From: Ancylostoma caninum
Taxonomy: Eukaryota; Nematoda; Chromadorea; Rhabditida; Ancylostomatidae
NCBI GenBank assembly: GCA_037903475.1
Contig: JBAJFG010000611.1
Span: forward strand, 1,178,001-1,242,000
Direction: 5' to 3'
Length of the DNA stretch: 64,000 nucleotides
The notes under the pieces: generated by a model
What the model saw: the letters and a program-made list of their open reading frames with translations, nothing else
Told to the model about the DNA's origin: nothing
Databases searched by the model: none
Translations under genes and position numbers: made by a program
Shown here: positions 8,871 through 21,560 of the stretch, piece after piece
Layout: every line of letters begins with the position of its first letter
How positions within the stretch are numbered: the first letter of the stretch is position 1

Positions 8871-11020
8871 GGTGTGGAAACCCAAGTATGAGAAACGGCG
8901 ATAAATGCGTGAGGGATGAGAGGGATAAACCCTATTTTTCAATAGTAATCACAGAATTGGTTGCGTGTCTAGCGTTTATCTCGCTCTCAGTACAAAACAT
9001 CTTGTAAGAGGATGAAATAAGGCGATGAGGAGATAGGGGTTAACTTTGGACACAGCTGCCACCAGAGGAGACTGGAGATGACCGGCTGGTGACGACGGTA
9101 GACGAAGACTGAGGAGGCTCCAAGTGATGACCTGTACTTCGACGTGGATGCGGGGCCATTCGTGCCAATGATGGGATATTGGAGATCGCAAGTAGGTCGT
9201 GGCGACGTTCACGACAGATATGCCTCAGAGCATGACGCACCAAACGGCAATGATCTCAAATCCATTCTCACTTTGTGTTGAATACCGTCTCGAAAAAGTT
9301 ATGGATATTTATCAGAGCTCCCTGTTCCACCTTGTCCGCTATTTAAAAGCTGAAAATAGCCAATTTTTTGCATTTTTGCTGGTGTCACAGCAAGCTGGCG
9401 ATAGTGGCAAACCGATGTGAGTCGAGTTTCGACTAGTTGTATGCTTAGATACCACCAACTCCCCGCAATTTTAGTAGCTTTCGAAAAACTGCATGTTCTA
9501 GGAAATGTTTCTGATTACAAGGTACGTAGATGTACGATTAAAGTGACTTTCTCTACAGATCTCTCATTTCACAAACAATAGATGTCATACTTTAAAACTT
9601 CGAATTTAACGTCGTTTTCATTGGTATTCAATACGAGATTAGAATCATCGAGATATTTCATAACTAAATTCTTCAAGTTGTAGAGTGAGCTACACTATAT
9701 GAAACACCCAAACTTTATGAATTCAACTGGAATTATCAGAGTTTGGCAAATTAAATAGTGAAAACACTGTTTTCAGCATAATTTTTGCTTGTGGTTCAAG
9801 TTAATTTTCAGATCTCTATATTTTTTCCAATGTTTCATTTTTCTACTGAGTGTTGATGTTTTTTTCCTTCTAAAGATTCATGAAGTGCTCATTATTTGAA
9901 GTTTAGATTCAAAAAGTCGAAATTCACTGTTTCACAGATGGTGGGAAACTCCATATCGTTGAGTTTAGGTAGCTGGTTTACTGTAAGTGGATTTGGAAGT
10001 GTCATTTGTACGTACATCTATTACCCAAGCGAGCGTCGATAACTTTTTTCTGTTTTGTTCGGCAAAAATGGGGAAAGGATTTGATATCAGCATCGTCTGC
10101 TGCATGTTGTGAGACATATCCCATTTTGAAATGCTATGAAAGTCTTGTATCCCTCCTTCGTTAACTCATTGCAAGCCGGGCCTTACTTACACTTTTACTT
10201 CTTTATTCTAGAATCCTATGTACAAAACACATATGGAAGAATGCCGTTCGTCCCCTTTTGCTTGTCACTCACAAATCGAAGAGTTGCCCAGATTCACCCT
10301 GGGGATTTCAATTATGCAAATTTCGGGAGTGGTTCTTTGAAGTCCCCATGGGAAAGCCGAGAAAGAAGCTGTTAGAACGTATCGTGACAAGCACCAGGAA
10401 TGTTTATTATTATACGTACGTTTCAGTAGATTGCCGCTGCAAACCGTTTTTTGAGAACCTATAGTTCTTTCTAATTCGCCTAATACTGTTTATTAATGAA
10501 ATCAATAATAAAGAAAGTAAAATAACAATCAGAGGACTGAATAATATATTCCCGAGTATGTCCCGAGTGCGGAAAGGATAAAGATAAAGATGCGATTCCT
10601 CGCAGCTCATTAAGTTAACCCGAAATCTTTCTTACATTTCACTTTTATTTGACTGTGGCATGTTACGAATGCTTATTTAGGAAAAAGCGCGAGTTTATGT
10701 AGTAACGCAAGGTTCTGCCAGTTTTGCCTTTGTTAATAGTTTTTTTTTGGCGAAATAATATGATGAAAGCATTCCGAGGAGTCACATTTTTTGCATGATG
10801 TTTTCCCTCCTGAATTCTTTACGTTTCCTTTGTTACACTTCATAGACCCACTTCAGGTAGGATGTCGGATGTGTGGACGTCAGTAAAGGAGACAAACAAA
10901 GTACGACTTTTTAATTCCCTCTCTCTCGGAGTAGCTGGGATTATATGTATTTCCACAGCATTTGTTCCTGCAGAAAATCAGGTATTTTTCCCACCTATTG
11001 GTGTTTTCCGGCAAAGCACG
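8871..11020. other. Intergenic DNA, no gene recognised
   Basis: Only short ORFs with no conserved pattern are seen. The part from 8880 to 9240 is GC-richer with several short G/A-rich words, and the rest is AT-rich. No RNA gene was recognised. Confidence 0.4.
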
Positions 11021-11083
11021 GTATTATTTATTTGTTTATTCGTTTATTTATTTGTTTGTTCATTACACCAATGTAATTGGTGT
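11021..11083 (-). repeat. Retroposon 3' end: hairpin plus A-rich tail
   Basis: On the - strand, the hairpin ACACCAAT-loop-ATTGGTGT (11065-11083) precedes an (AAATA/AAACA)n tail (11021-11060). Same layout as eight other sites in the window. Confidence 0.5.
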
Positions 11084-11230
11084 GCCAAACATACTTAATA
11101 TCTCGTAGAATTTACATCCTGCGACAAATGTGCCGGGAGACCGCTTAATCCAGTCATACACAACTTGAGTGGTAGCTAATGCCTTATTTTAATAAGAAAA
11201 ATTCGTTGAAAAGCAAACACTGGACGTCTC

Positions 11231-11275
11231 AGTTTTATTTATTTTATTCTATTTTATTGAATGCACTAAAAGTGC
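11231..11275 (-). repeat. Retroposon 3' end: hairpin plus A-rich tail
   Basis: On the - strand, GCACT-TTT-AGTGC (11263-11275) is followed by an A-rich tail of AATAAAAT-type units (11231-11260). The flanking word TGGAGCACTT recurs at 54249 in + orientation. Confidence 0.5.
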
Positions 11276-12729
11276 TCCACCAAGACATGCTACTAGAGAT
11301 ACACTAGGGATACACTATTAGATAAACGAACTGGATTACATAAAAATTATGTCATGGAACAACAACACAATCGTTACACTAGAAGCTAGTATGTCATCTC
11401 AATCAAAAACCACCAAATGCGTTTAAATATACGCCTAGGTGTTCCATCTTTGAATAGAATACCAATAATAAACCTCATTTTGACCTCATAGTAGTTATTA
11501 TTGAGACTGGCAGGTACTAATTAGATTCAGTTTATTAGCTAGATTTACCAGTTATTTGAACCTGCTGGGTTCAGTTACGAACATTCGGTTCCTGTCAGTG
11601 CTTCCAGCTTCAAGGGAGGTCGCCTTTGACTTCGTTATACCCGTTATACAGCTTACTATTCCGGCATTTGTCGCCGATACAAACCAGGGAAATCTGGCAT
11701 GAGTTCTTGCCGTCGTACTTCTTCACTTATTCTCTGTAACCTTTACAGTACATACCAGTACAGTAATGTAGTATTAACATTTCCGTTTAATTTCATTCTG
11801 AATTATTCCTTTCTCGAAAACTAAAATCTCCACCGTTAAATCGCTGACGGTAGCGTTGTTTTTAGGTTGTTTGTGCTTTACTCATCACGCTACTTCAAGG
11901 AACCATTGGATTCAATGCAGGCGGATTCAATAGGGCGGCAGTTATTGTAGCCCGGTCGGTAATTTTTCGGAAGAGTATGCACCCCTTTTAGATTCATTAT
12001 TACCTTAATTGCTTATTAAGGCAACACGCTCATCTCCTTCTTACCTGCTTTGGGCTTATAGTCACGTTCGTCACGCTCGTCCAGCCATTCATAGGTGAGG
12101 TTAACGACTTGGAGGATTTATCCTGAAAGTGACGATGTAGCTTTTTAGTTCAAATTGTTGTTCCTGATCATACTTGGAATCAATGGTTCTACCTGCTCAT
12201 CGGTCACGGGCTCGTACTGTTCACCGCAAACTTGGTATTTTGTGCTACTGTCAAGGCGAAGCCGGCAGCGTTTACGCTAAAATCTGCCGCTCCTGCTCAA
12301 AGTTGAGCAGTACTCTTGGAAAGGAGAGAAGCTTATAGCTTGTGTTAGTTGTTATCGTTTTTCGTCGCATTGTATAGATCTTAGTGGATTCCTTCATACC
12401 ATTTCACTTGCTGAGACGTGTTTGTATGTAGAAGAATAAAAGTGTTCGTTACACTTCATTCACAAATGAAGATGCTGAACCACTCCCACATCTTGGCCCA
12501 CATCAGGAGGATGGGATATTAATCATGGGCTGATGATCCTAGGCATAATTGCTTGTAAGCATAATGCTGATTAAAAGTCTGAAAAAAATTAAACTAAAGA
12601 ATCCGGCGCTCAGCAGTTACTTTTAGTTATGAGTACAAATTATGTTACGAACTCCTCTGTTAGAAGCGGGTATTTTTGAAAGGTACTTTTTCATTCGCTC
12701 CTCCTACATGATTAAGCGTGCAATGATAG
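11276..12729. other. Intergenic DNA, no gene recognised
   Basis: AT-rich sequence with no ORF that looks coding. No repeat beyond short words was detected by eye. Confidence 0.35.
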
Positions 12730-12769
12730 TTTATTTATTTGTTTATTGAATTCACCACAAGCGTGTGGT
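12730..12769 (-). repeat. Retroposon 3' end: hairpin plus A-rich tail
   Basis: On the - strand, ACCACA-loop-TGTGGT (12754-12769) is followed by GAATTC and then an AATAAACAAATAAAT-type tail (12730-12750). Confidence 0.45.
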
Positions 12770-14738
12770 ATTAGTACATTGAGGTAAAAGCTATAGGAAG
12801 TTCTCAACATATAGAATGGCAGAAAGCACAGTAACATAAATAGTGTAACTAAGAACGAATTGAACTCAGAACAAAACTGAACAAAGACTTCCCACGCACT
12901 CTATGTAGACAGGATTTGCCCGAATAATAGGAGAAATTTTGCTGGATTCATCTTGTGGATCTTGAGAATGCGCAATCTTACTCGCAGGTCCTTGTCCTTC
13001 CCCTCCTTCCACCTCCAGAGATCCGTTGGAAACTGGGAAAGCATTGAAGATTAGTTCCTTTTTTGTCCTTTGTTCAACCAAGATAACAAGCAACAACAGC
13101 TTTACGAGAGAACCAATATAAAAGTCGTTCAGCAAGTCAGCGGCTGCTTGCATCATTGAACTTACCCAGGGTAAACGCGTTGACATTACACCTCAACCAC
13201 CTTTAACACAGACGTGAACATGTTAACCATGGATAATCTCACTAATGGATGCAAGGCCAGGAAATTATACAAATAAAAAAATAGGAAGGATCACGTCTCC
13301 ATTTATAAAATTTGAGGTGTTTCATTTGCAAGGCGCATTGAGGTAACTATGACCAATTCGAAAGCAAAAAGAGAATAATGGGTGAGATAATGAGTGTACA
13401 TAGTAATGTGACTCCAATATTTGCTTCCCTTTATTAAACATGCTACATATGGTCGCAATTACCTCAATGCTGTGGCTATAAAATACGCAATACGTAGCCA
13501 ATCTGACCTTTTCGGACGAGAGTGCTTTCACCTTCATGTTGACAAATATAGGAAAAAAAGTCGGCTCACATAGGGGTACGCCAGCATTTCTCCATTATGT
13601 TTAGCATTACTTACCTCATAGTTGTACTTGTTTTTCCTTTTTTTTTCATACATACATAATAATGATGAGTTATTGTTGTAGAAATAAGATAAAGACATCC
13701 TTTGTCAGACGGTTCAATTGAACATTTTATTGGCACCACGCAACCTTGAAATTGCTTTTGACATATCCCGGAGGACGACATTCGCAGCGATCTCCATGAA
13801 CCACGGACTGGATGTGCCTGAAGTAATGGTCCTTCACTGTGCATTACTAGTACCTTGATGTTAAACTGGCTTTTCAAACAAGATGAAATGTGGACTTGCA
13901 ACTCAAAATATTAGATACGAAAATTATGTTACTTCACGCCACAATATTTTCCATACACGAACTGCCTTCAAGGCTCATGTAGTTGGAGTGCTTCGCGCGT
14001 AGGTACCAGGCATATGCAGGAGTAAAATTTCAAATCTCGTAAAACGGAAAAAGGCCAAAGATGGGCGGAAAACGGAAAATTTTGCCCAAGCATAGATTTG
14101 TGGCCGGAAGAATGACCTCAACGTTCCGGATTTTCTAGGTATCTTTTTGATGAGCATAAGTAGTAACTCTTTCAAGTGATTAAGTGACTTCAAGTCCACT
14201 GATAGTACGTACTTCAAACGCCTAGAATATAGGTAGAATGAGGAGTGTTTATCTTTCACATAATTGGGGAGATTATCAGAGTTGTATAATGAATGAGCAT
14301 ATTTCTCACTGAATGATTAAGTAGACGAGAAGCTGTCAAGTGTAAAAAGTGCGACTTCTTTGCTTTACTCTGGAGCAGACCTATTCTGGATATAGAAAAA
14401 TTAAGAAAACGTCAATCTTGGGGCCACTGTTGCGAACTCAAGTGCACTGCGCATCAAAACCCTCTTCAAGATCGGGAATTAAGCTGAAAACAGCGATCCC
14501 TCTCCTCCATGATTTTTCTGGATTTTCCATTTTCAAAAACCCGTTAAACGTAGAACATAAAACGGAAGGCCAGAAACGGGCGAAAAACGGAAGCCTAAAA
14601 CGGAAAATTTCGCACACTGGTAGGTACTCATTCACTCATTTTTTCAATTTCCGAGGGGATATTCAAGTGCTCATTGTGCTCACGCCTTTATTCATGTTTG
14701 GAATGCTAGATAGCCCCTATGGATATCTTTTCACCACC
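12770..14738. other. Intergenic DNA with short AAACGGAA-type direct repeats
   Basis: No gene recognised. The words AAAACGGAA and GGCCAAAGATGGGCGGAAAA around 14040-14090 recur in altered form at 14558-14612, which suggests two diverged copies of one unit. Confidence 0.35.
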
Positions 14739-15130
14739 CCGGAACAGAACACCCGAAAAATCAATAGATCGATAACGGCAAAGTGGCCTTCGTAGTCTTC
14801 TACGAGCACGCTTCCGCCACGTCCGCAGCTGAGCTCGCGAAAAGTCAGTAAAATCAATAAGTCAATAACGGCGAAACCGCGCAAAGCGATTGGCAGATTC
14901 GTGATTAGCGCAGTAAAAAAACCCCTCTGGGTATAGTAGCGCCACGCCTGCAGCAGAACTCGCGGAAAATTGGCAAAATCGATAAATCAATAACCACACC
15001 ATGCAAAATGGTTGTCAAATTCGTGATCAGCGTGGTGGATTGCCCCAAAACGCTCATTTCGATCTGGATTAGAGCTAAACTCAGAGAACTCAAGAAAAAC
15101 CGATAAGTCGATATCCGGATCGACACTATT
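14739..15130. repeat. Degenerate tandem repeat, about four units of 85-125 bp
   Basis: A core like GAACTCGCGAAAA followed by AAATCGATAAGTCAATAACGG appears near 14750, 14832, 14955 and 15078. The following half (ATTCGTGATTAGCGCAGT and ATTCGTGATCAGCGTGGT) is seen in the two middle units. Divergence is high, so this is an old array. Confidence 0.5.
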
Positions 15131-16567
15131 CAATGAGTAGTGTCCTAGGCCCTGCACCCTATCCGGATGGTGTCCCATGTTTTCGAGCCCATTTTCACCA
15201 TGTTGCTTACAGATGCACTCCCATCGTTTGAATTTGGCGCCCACTCGCGTCGCCCAGATTTTTGAAAAAGTGTCGTAGAAACCTCTATGTTTTATATGTT
15301 TGAACATGGTGCGATTCTTCAGTTCCATCTCCAAAGTTTCCGCAATTTGCTTCCATGTCTGCAGACCGTCAGTACCACTACGATAGTCGTTTCCGCATTC
15401 TTGAGCTCACGACATTTCTTGTTTTTGAGAGGTTTTCTTCTTTCTACCTTTTTTGAAGTATTACACGTCTTCATCTTGCTCTAGGTTCAGTAAAAATGCA
15501 ATCAAGTGCATGAAACTTTGTTAATTTGATTATCCTATGCAGGCAGCCACTCCTCATGAGGTTTCAGAGGGCATCTGTGTCGAGGCGGCTTCACTCCTTC
15601 AACACTGCCTGTCTTCTAATCTTCGGATCCTCTATGCTGGCTCCAGTGGGTTCAGACTGAACTTGCGTGAATGTCTCAGAGTTCTTTAGCATTTAGTAGT
15701 ACAGACAATGGCCGTGTATGCAAAGTAACACAAACATACAACATTTCATTAAAATCCAACCATCATACGCAACTTAAGCATTGACTAAGATTTAAAGCAC
15801 ACAGTGTGATGAAGACATTGAGGTTAAAAAATAAAAAGAGGTAGCAAGTATAGTCCTTATCAAAAAGATAGACGGATTCCGTGGCCGCAGAATCGCGGCG
15901 GGACCTAAACGATAAATGTATACATCGGACTTAATAAAAATCAAATGATTCAGTTTATTCAATTATTCATTCAGGAGCAGATCCGGAGAATTCAAATGTC
16001 CGAAAGAGAGATATGCCTAAATGCCTCCCTATCACTCCTGAAGGATTGTATTACTCTCTCCTTTTCGAACATCCGAACTACACTGATTTACTGGAAATCG
16101 CATTTTCAAATTTCGAATGAGTCAACAGGTATCTTATGCATTATTCGGTCCTAACTATAGTAGCAAGTTTCAGAATGATCATTAAAAATAGATTTGATTC
16201 TCCTTAGGACTTCATGCACTCCTCCAAAGTTTTTTTTAAATGCTACTGGTTTACTCGGAATGATTGACTTCTTGATGAATACCCCGAAATCAGGCCCCAT
16301 TCTGTTGGCTAGAAAGTTTTTCCTAATATTCTTCGTTGTATGCATTTCAAGTGTGGACCTCATGCCGGGTGGTTGGGGCTCTTAGGTGTACGTATATAAA
16401 TCCAGAGTGTAACTTGAATAAATGAAATAGAAGTACTTTGAAAGTTGTGACTTGAATGTTGATCACAAAAAATATACCTGCTTAGATGACAAGAAATTGC
16501 TGCTTTTAGTAGAAGGAATTGTTTAGACCTAGTAGTCGATCCATAATTACAATAAAAAAAATGGCTG
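15131..16567. other. Intergenic DNA, no gene recognised
   Basis: A GC-richer part at 15130-15260 is followed by AT-rich sequence. ORFs on both strands at 16150-16390 overlap each other and show no family pattern. Confidence 0.35.
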
Positions 16568-16774
16568 ATGCGACCCTCAAAGGAGTGCAGATGTAAGCAG
16601 AACTGTCCTTTTTGCAAAAGACTAGTGTTTATTCCAACAGCAGTCACTCTACGGGATTACACACTATTTTTGCGAGAAAAAATAAGGCCGTTGTTGGACA
16701 CTACTGAGCAAATCATTGAGAGAGTAAATGAGGGATCAAGAAGAGAAAGTGATGCGCCAGATTATGGTGATTAA
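16568..16774 (+). other. Unassigned 68-codon ORF, possible terminal exon
   Basis: The peptide has a Cys-rich start (CRCKQNCPFC) and a mixed charged C-terminal half (FLREKIRPLLDTTEQIIERV, then an acidic tail ending DAPDYGD), a composition that looks coding. An acceptor-like CCAACAG lies in frame inside it, so it may be the last exon of a + strand gene whose other exons I could not find. No family recognised. Confidence 0.2.
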
Positions 16775-18394
16775 TTCCACAACTTTTCCCAGTAACCGCG
16801 TCAGATTTACATGGAATTCGCAAGCGAAATTTAATTCAATGAGTAGTAAATTTTATAATTATGTATATGTTTACGTCCACAGTCTCCGAAAATCCACAAA
16901 TTTCATCACATTCTTCTCGAAGTCATTCGCACGTCAAATGCACGAAGACTGGCGAAAACGGCATTATTGTTTGAAGAGTAAAGTACATACGCCATTAGTG
17001 GAATACATTAACAATCTATCAGTACATGCGGTGCAGCATTAGAGGCCGTCTCGACGCTATTATCACCTACGGAAGTTTTCGTGGATACAAATAAGTTGTA
17101 CAATTTTCAGTCATGCAAGTGTTGAGGACACTTTCAAGTAGTCATAGGATTAGTAAGTGCAAAACCGTTGAAGTGCAAGAGGATTGGTTAGTATTGAATC
17201 AGGAGAACTACATGGCCACCTCCACAACTATGTAGCTACTCTAGAAATCTTATATACAAATCCTTCCCTATAATTTACTCACTTTCTGAAAGGAACTCAT
17301 TTGTGTTCATGGTGAAAACCCTTGTTCCAGCCTGGAGCTTTCTACTGCATCACTTCTACTTTTGGTGAGATACCGTTTTGTAGTCATTCAGGTAATGACC
17401 CTCTTGGTCTGCAGAGTTCACTTCGTGGATGAGAGCGATTGCAAACAGCAATGCTAGATGAAACATAGGTTAGCCACATCTACCTTTATGTGTGGAGCGT
17501 TATACCTGAAGTGGGCGGCGCCGACGAGACCTGCAATTGGCCAATTGGGTGAACCGACCAGTCATGAAGCTTGGCCGCACCCTCTTTCCATGTATAACGC
17601 GCCACACCCTTTATCTTCTGCTCACTTTCATCTTAGATTCCACTTAGTGAGCTGCTTACTTGTTTACATAAGGACGAGTAAAGAGTACTTGCTAATTAGA
17701 ACGAACCGAAAACAGAATTATAATGCCCAAAATGAGATTATGAAAATTGAACGAAATTTCAAGGCAACTGTGCTATACAGTGAGGAAAATACCGGCAAGA
17801 AAATCACAAAGAAGAATTTAAAAGAACCAATCTGACAACCATTAATCTAGCTGCAGAGCGTTCTTCTTTCAAGAAACACTTTATAGGAGCTCACGTCTTA
17901 TACTTAGTTTTGGCTTCTCTCGTTTTCAACTATTAGAATTTCAATCAAAGGCCAAACAAGATAGAAGATTACAAAATGATGAATACCATTAGCGTGCTTT
18001 AATGGAACAATTGGAGTGAATCCGTCCCTGTTCCAGCCAGCATGCAGTGTGCGAGCTGTTTCTGTAGCTCCATTGAAAGGCTCGAGAACTGTGAAATTCT
18101 CCACCCTTTACCGTGATCGAAAGAAATTCTACACTTTTCATGTCAACTTTTATGACATCTATGTACTGTACATACTCAGATAACTGGATTAGGCAAACGC
18201 AGCACAACCTGCAAAGTCACACCCCCAAGGAATGAAAGACAGACATTGCTGGGAGAACTGCTGCATTCCGACTGCTGCGAGCAGCACACCTCGTGTTTCG
18301 GTAGCTATCGTTGAAGGTTGTTGGTATTGTTGAACCTACGTTCTTCCCCTCATGTTTTGCGTTCTACCTGCTCCTTGCCACGTGGCGACACGCC
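16775..18394. other. Intergenic DNA, no gene recognised
   Basis: A 125-codon ORF at 17458-17835 shows neither a domain nor splice context. The rest is AT-rich. Confidence 0.35.
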
Positions 18395-18703
18395 TCCTGA
18401 GAGGTGTATATAAGCCGGTGGTTGAGCATCAGAGCTTGGTTGTGCATCCGCTTCGGCGGTGACGAGGCGAGCCCTGCGAGACTCGTCAGGCCGGCTGAGG
18501 CCCGGGTAAAACCGTGGCCCAGTGCAACAATCAGTCAGATGAGATGCGTGCGGGTGCGGCGCGGATCTGGAACTCCGCCGCAGGACCACTGCTTCTACCC
18601 AAGCGCTGTCGCAGAAAGCGCGTACGCGTTCGGGACTATTTTTGGATGAGCTTGGGTAAGTGTCCACTTACCTAGGCATTCACATACCCAAGCGTCCACT
18701 TAC
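18395..18703 (+). promoter_or_regulatory. GC-rich island with TATA box and stem-loop, possible promoter or ncRNA gene
   Basis: A clear TATA box, GTATATAAG (18406-18414), is followed by about 240 bp of GC-rich DNA. A 9-bp perfect stem, GCTTGGGTA (18650-18658) with TACCCAAGC (18685-18693), and a direct repeat of GTCCACTTAC (18662 and 18694) follow. The GC content stands out from both flanks. It could be a solo LTR, a small RNA gene or the promoter of an unseen gene. Confidence 0.3.
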
Positions 18704-19497
18704 AGTGGGAACACAGCCCTGCGCTCAGATTCAGCTGCCATCCTCGGTTTAAGACATGCAACCCAGTTCATCGCCCCTAATGCACAGCCTTTCTGGAGCC
18801 GCCAACGCAGCTGGTGGGGTGACAAAATAAGCTTTCACCTCACGTGTAACTGCTGTCGAAACGCGTTCGGCCTGTGTTCGCCGTCCCATAATCTCTGAGT
18901 ACGTATTGTTGTTCCATTCATAGCCTGTTTATATTTATATTTATCAAATGATCGGATGGATCCAAAGAGGTCAATGGAATAACATAGAAGGGAAGAGCGG
19001 AAAAGTCGCTCATGAAGAATTTTTAGAAATAGAAGAAACATTTTGCTATCAGAGCAACCGTGGACATTATATCAAGGATAGAATAACGTATTGGATGCTC
19101 ACATTTGGAACCAAATATTAAATCTTTTCAACATTCAAACACTTGGACGTATGAAAAAATCAATCTGGTTCTTAAGGAACAGTAGAGGATTGCAAAACTT
19201 CCTCTCTTTCGAAGGTAACAAATTATTGGATCGGTTCCCAATTATCAGTTATATTAATTAAGTCCCTTTTTATCTGGTTCAAGTGCAGTGAACCTCTGAA
19301 ATGGAGGCCTTCTGTAATACTTGGGGCAAGGAATTTTGCTGCAGTCGTCGTACATCTTGATTCGGAGTCTCATGTTTTCTGTAATAAACTTTCGAAGTTT
19401 TCCCGATACGTGGTGGTTATTGTGCTGCTTGTAAAGTTATTGTATTTTCAGGTATGCTTGTCCATTCGTATTAAAAATGGGAACATCTACCACAAGG
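18704..19497. other. Intergenic DNA, no gene recognised
   Basis: No convincing ORF, repeat or RNA signal seen. Confidence 0.35.
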
Positions 19498-19968
19498 TTA
19501 TTTTAGGTCGCCAGTTCGAACCTTGATAGCTTTTCTTCGCATGAGCGCTTTTAACACAGACAGATCTCTTATGAGCGGAAGAAGATTCTCGAATTCACTG
19601 GGAAGGTGAACGGTAAACAGAGTTCCAAGAATAGCCACAAAGCGCGAAGTGCAAAAAGCAAAACGGAAGTTTACGCTCACCTCCAATGCCGGTCCGTAAT
19701 TAGGTGATACATTCATCCAGCAGAAGCAAAACAACATCGTGCAGTTCCGCATGTCCTGCTTATAAGGAGGAACTGAACAAAAACGACGGGAAATATGCCT
19801 GTCTATGGAGGAAAAATTTAACCTCTGTTTTTTTTTCTTAATTTTGAGTGAGACAACTTCGACTACAGCAGGTATGAACCAAGAAAGAAGTATACGTATG
19901 TTTACATTACTGCGGGGAACAAGTGATGTTTTAAGAGGTTTTAGATTATGTGAGGCGAAGCTTTTCAT
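19498..19968 (-). other. Unassigned 156-codon ORF
   Basis: The longest ORF in the 16 kb between the retroelement and sad-1. A - strand acceptor-like TTTTGTTCAG occurs just before a sub-frame that starts MRNCTMLFCFCWMN, possibly a signal peptide, and GTGAGC follows after GPALE. A small two-exon secreted protein is conceivable, but no conserved domain is seen. Confidence 0.15.
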
Positions 19969-21324
19969 GGATAATTGATACGATGATGTTGAATGACGTC
20001 ACCGGATATCACATCTTACTATTTTTATATAATTCTCCTTCGCAAATGGTTCAAATGGTCGATTACTTAGGCACAGACCTCTGAGACAATAGTGAAGGGT
20101 ATAATAGGGGGAGGCGTAAGACCCCTCAATTCATTCTGATCCGCGGTTCGAAAAGAAGATTCTGGCCTGTTAGGCCTTATGCACTTGGAGAATATTTTCA
20201 GAACATGCGAATTTCTTTACCAAATAAGTGAAAGTGTCAAAACCTCCTTTAAGAGAGGGGGACTAAGAAAAGAGAGACGGTATGTTTGAGCTGACAAGCC
20301 ACTTTATGAAAATGAAAAGGAAATTTTTTCTTGAGTGTTCGAGACCTTGCTTACTAAGAACTTCTTTGAATTGGCACTTGAATCAGTGAGTAAAAATTGA
20401 TGAATCTGTTTTGATTCGGCCTTTACCATACCTATTCATATCCGCGAAGAATTAATGTGCTTAACTATGTAGTTACTTCATTGGTTTAGTTTGCTCAATT
20501 TACCAGTCCCAGTGACAGAAGTATGATAATGTCACCAGAAATGTATGTACGTCCATGAGATCAAAGCGAATAAAAATTGTAGTTCATTTCTGGAAGTCAA
20601 GGATATTCCTATTATCTCAACATCCGCTTGGGCGTCATCACGTGGATACCACCTCTAAACTTTAAATAGCTCCTTAGCAACCAAACGTTCTTTGAAGTGA
20701 GAGGTCCACACGAGGAATATTCGTGACTAATGAGGGCCCTTACTATCCACGGTTTACGGGATCATTTTGTGATTTTTCAAAGAATAACACCTTGAGAATA
20801 ATGGGTTCTCAATTTTTCAAATAGTACATAAATTCTTAAATTACGACTGAGAAGGAAACTCGTAACAAAACTTTTGATTAGGGTGAGAATCTCCGTAGTT
20901 CAAAAATATGTTTTTGGATTGATTTTACAAAAAAAAACCGGAACTAACGTTCTTCTTACATTTCATCACCTGAGCAGATGTGGCTCTATTTTTCATCCTT
21001 TGTCCGAATCCACGTTTTGTAATGCAACTGTTTCTTTGTCTGTTTTTCTTACGAAATGAAGTTTACACCTCTCACAAACAATTGCTTTTAATAGATCTAT
21101 TTGTATCCTGGTGAGATAGGTGAGCTGGAGCCTCCTAATTTTTCTTCATGATACGTTCCGCTCTGAAAAATTGTCTATGCGGTTTCATGCCGTCGCGGTT
21201 GCAGAATCGCTACAGGACCCACTCGACCTTATCACTTGCGGCATGCTTTCTCTTCATACATCGTTTAAGTCCCACAACTTTTCTGCAGTCACGGAATCCG
21301 TCGAACTTTTCCAGAAGGACTGTA
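19969..21324. other. Intergenic DNA, no gene recognised
   Basis: AT-rich sequence with short frames only. Confidence 0.35.
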
Positions 21325-21560
21325 CAGTCTATTAGCTTATAGAGGGCGCCGGATCCGGCTTTGTCCGCAACTACGACCTCATCATTTTTCGGCTAGCTGA
21401 TCTATTTTTTGCACTTTTTTGATATGCACATGTTGTGATTCCTTCCATTCTAATGTCCCATACTGCCATTTGCTAAAATATCCTTCCAGACGCATTCTGA
21501 GGGCAAAGTCGTAATTGCAGACAAAGTCGGATCAGGCGCCCTCTGTGAGCTAATAGACCA
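21325..21560. mobile_element. 236-bp MITE with ~55-bp terminal inverted repeats and TA flanks
   Basis: The left end at 21327 onward reads GTCTATTAGCTTATAGAGGG and continues GCGCCGGATCCGGCTTTGTC. The right end is its diverged reverse complement, ending GCTAATAGAC at 21558. TA lies at 21323-21324 and 21561-21562, fitting a Tc1/mariner-type target site. There is no coding capacity inside. Confidence 0.6.

Noticed and set aside
14349..14795. 148-codon + strand ORF
   Set aside because: Overlaps diverged direct repeats and has no recognisable protein pattern.
17458..17835. 125-codon + strand ORF
   Set aside because: No domain, no splice sites, and the composition changes abruptly half-way.
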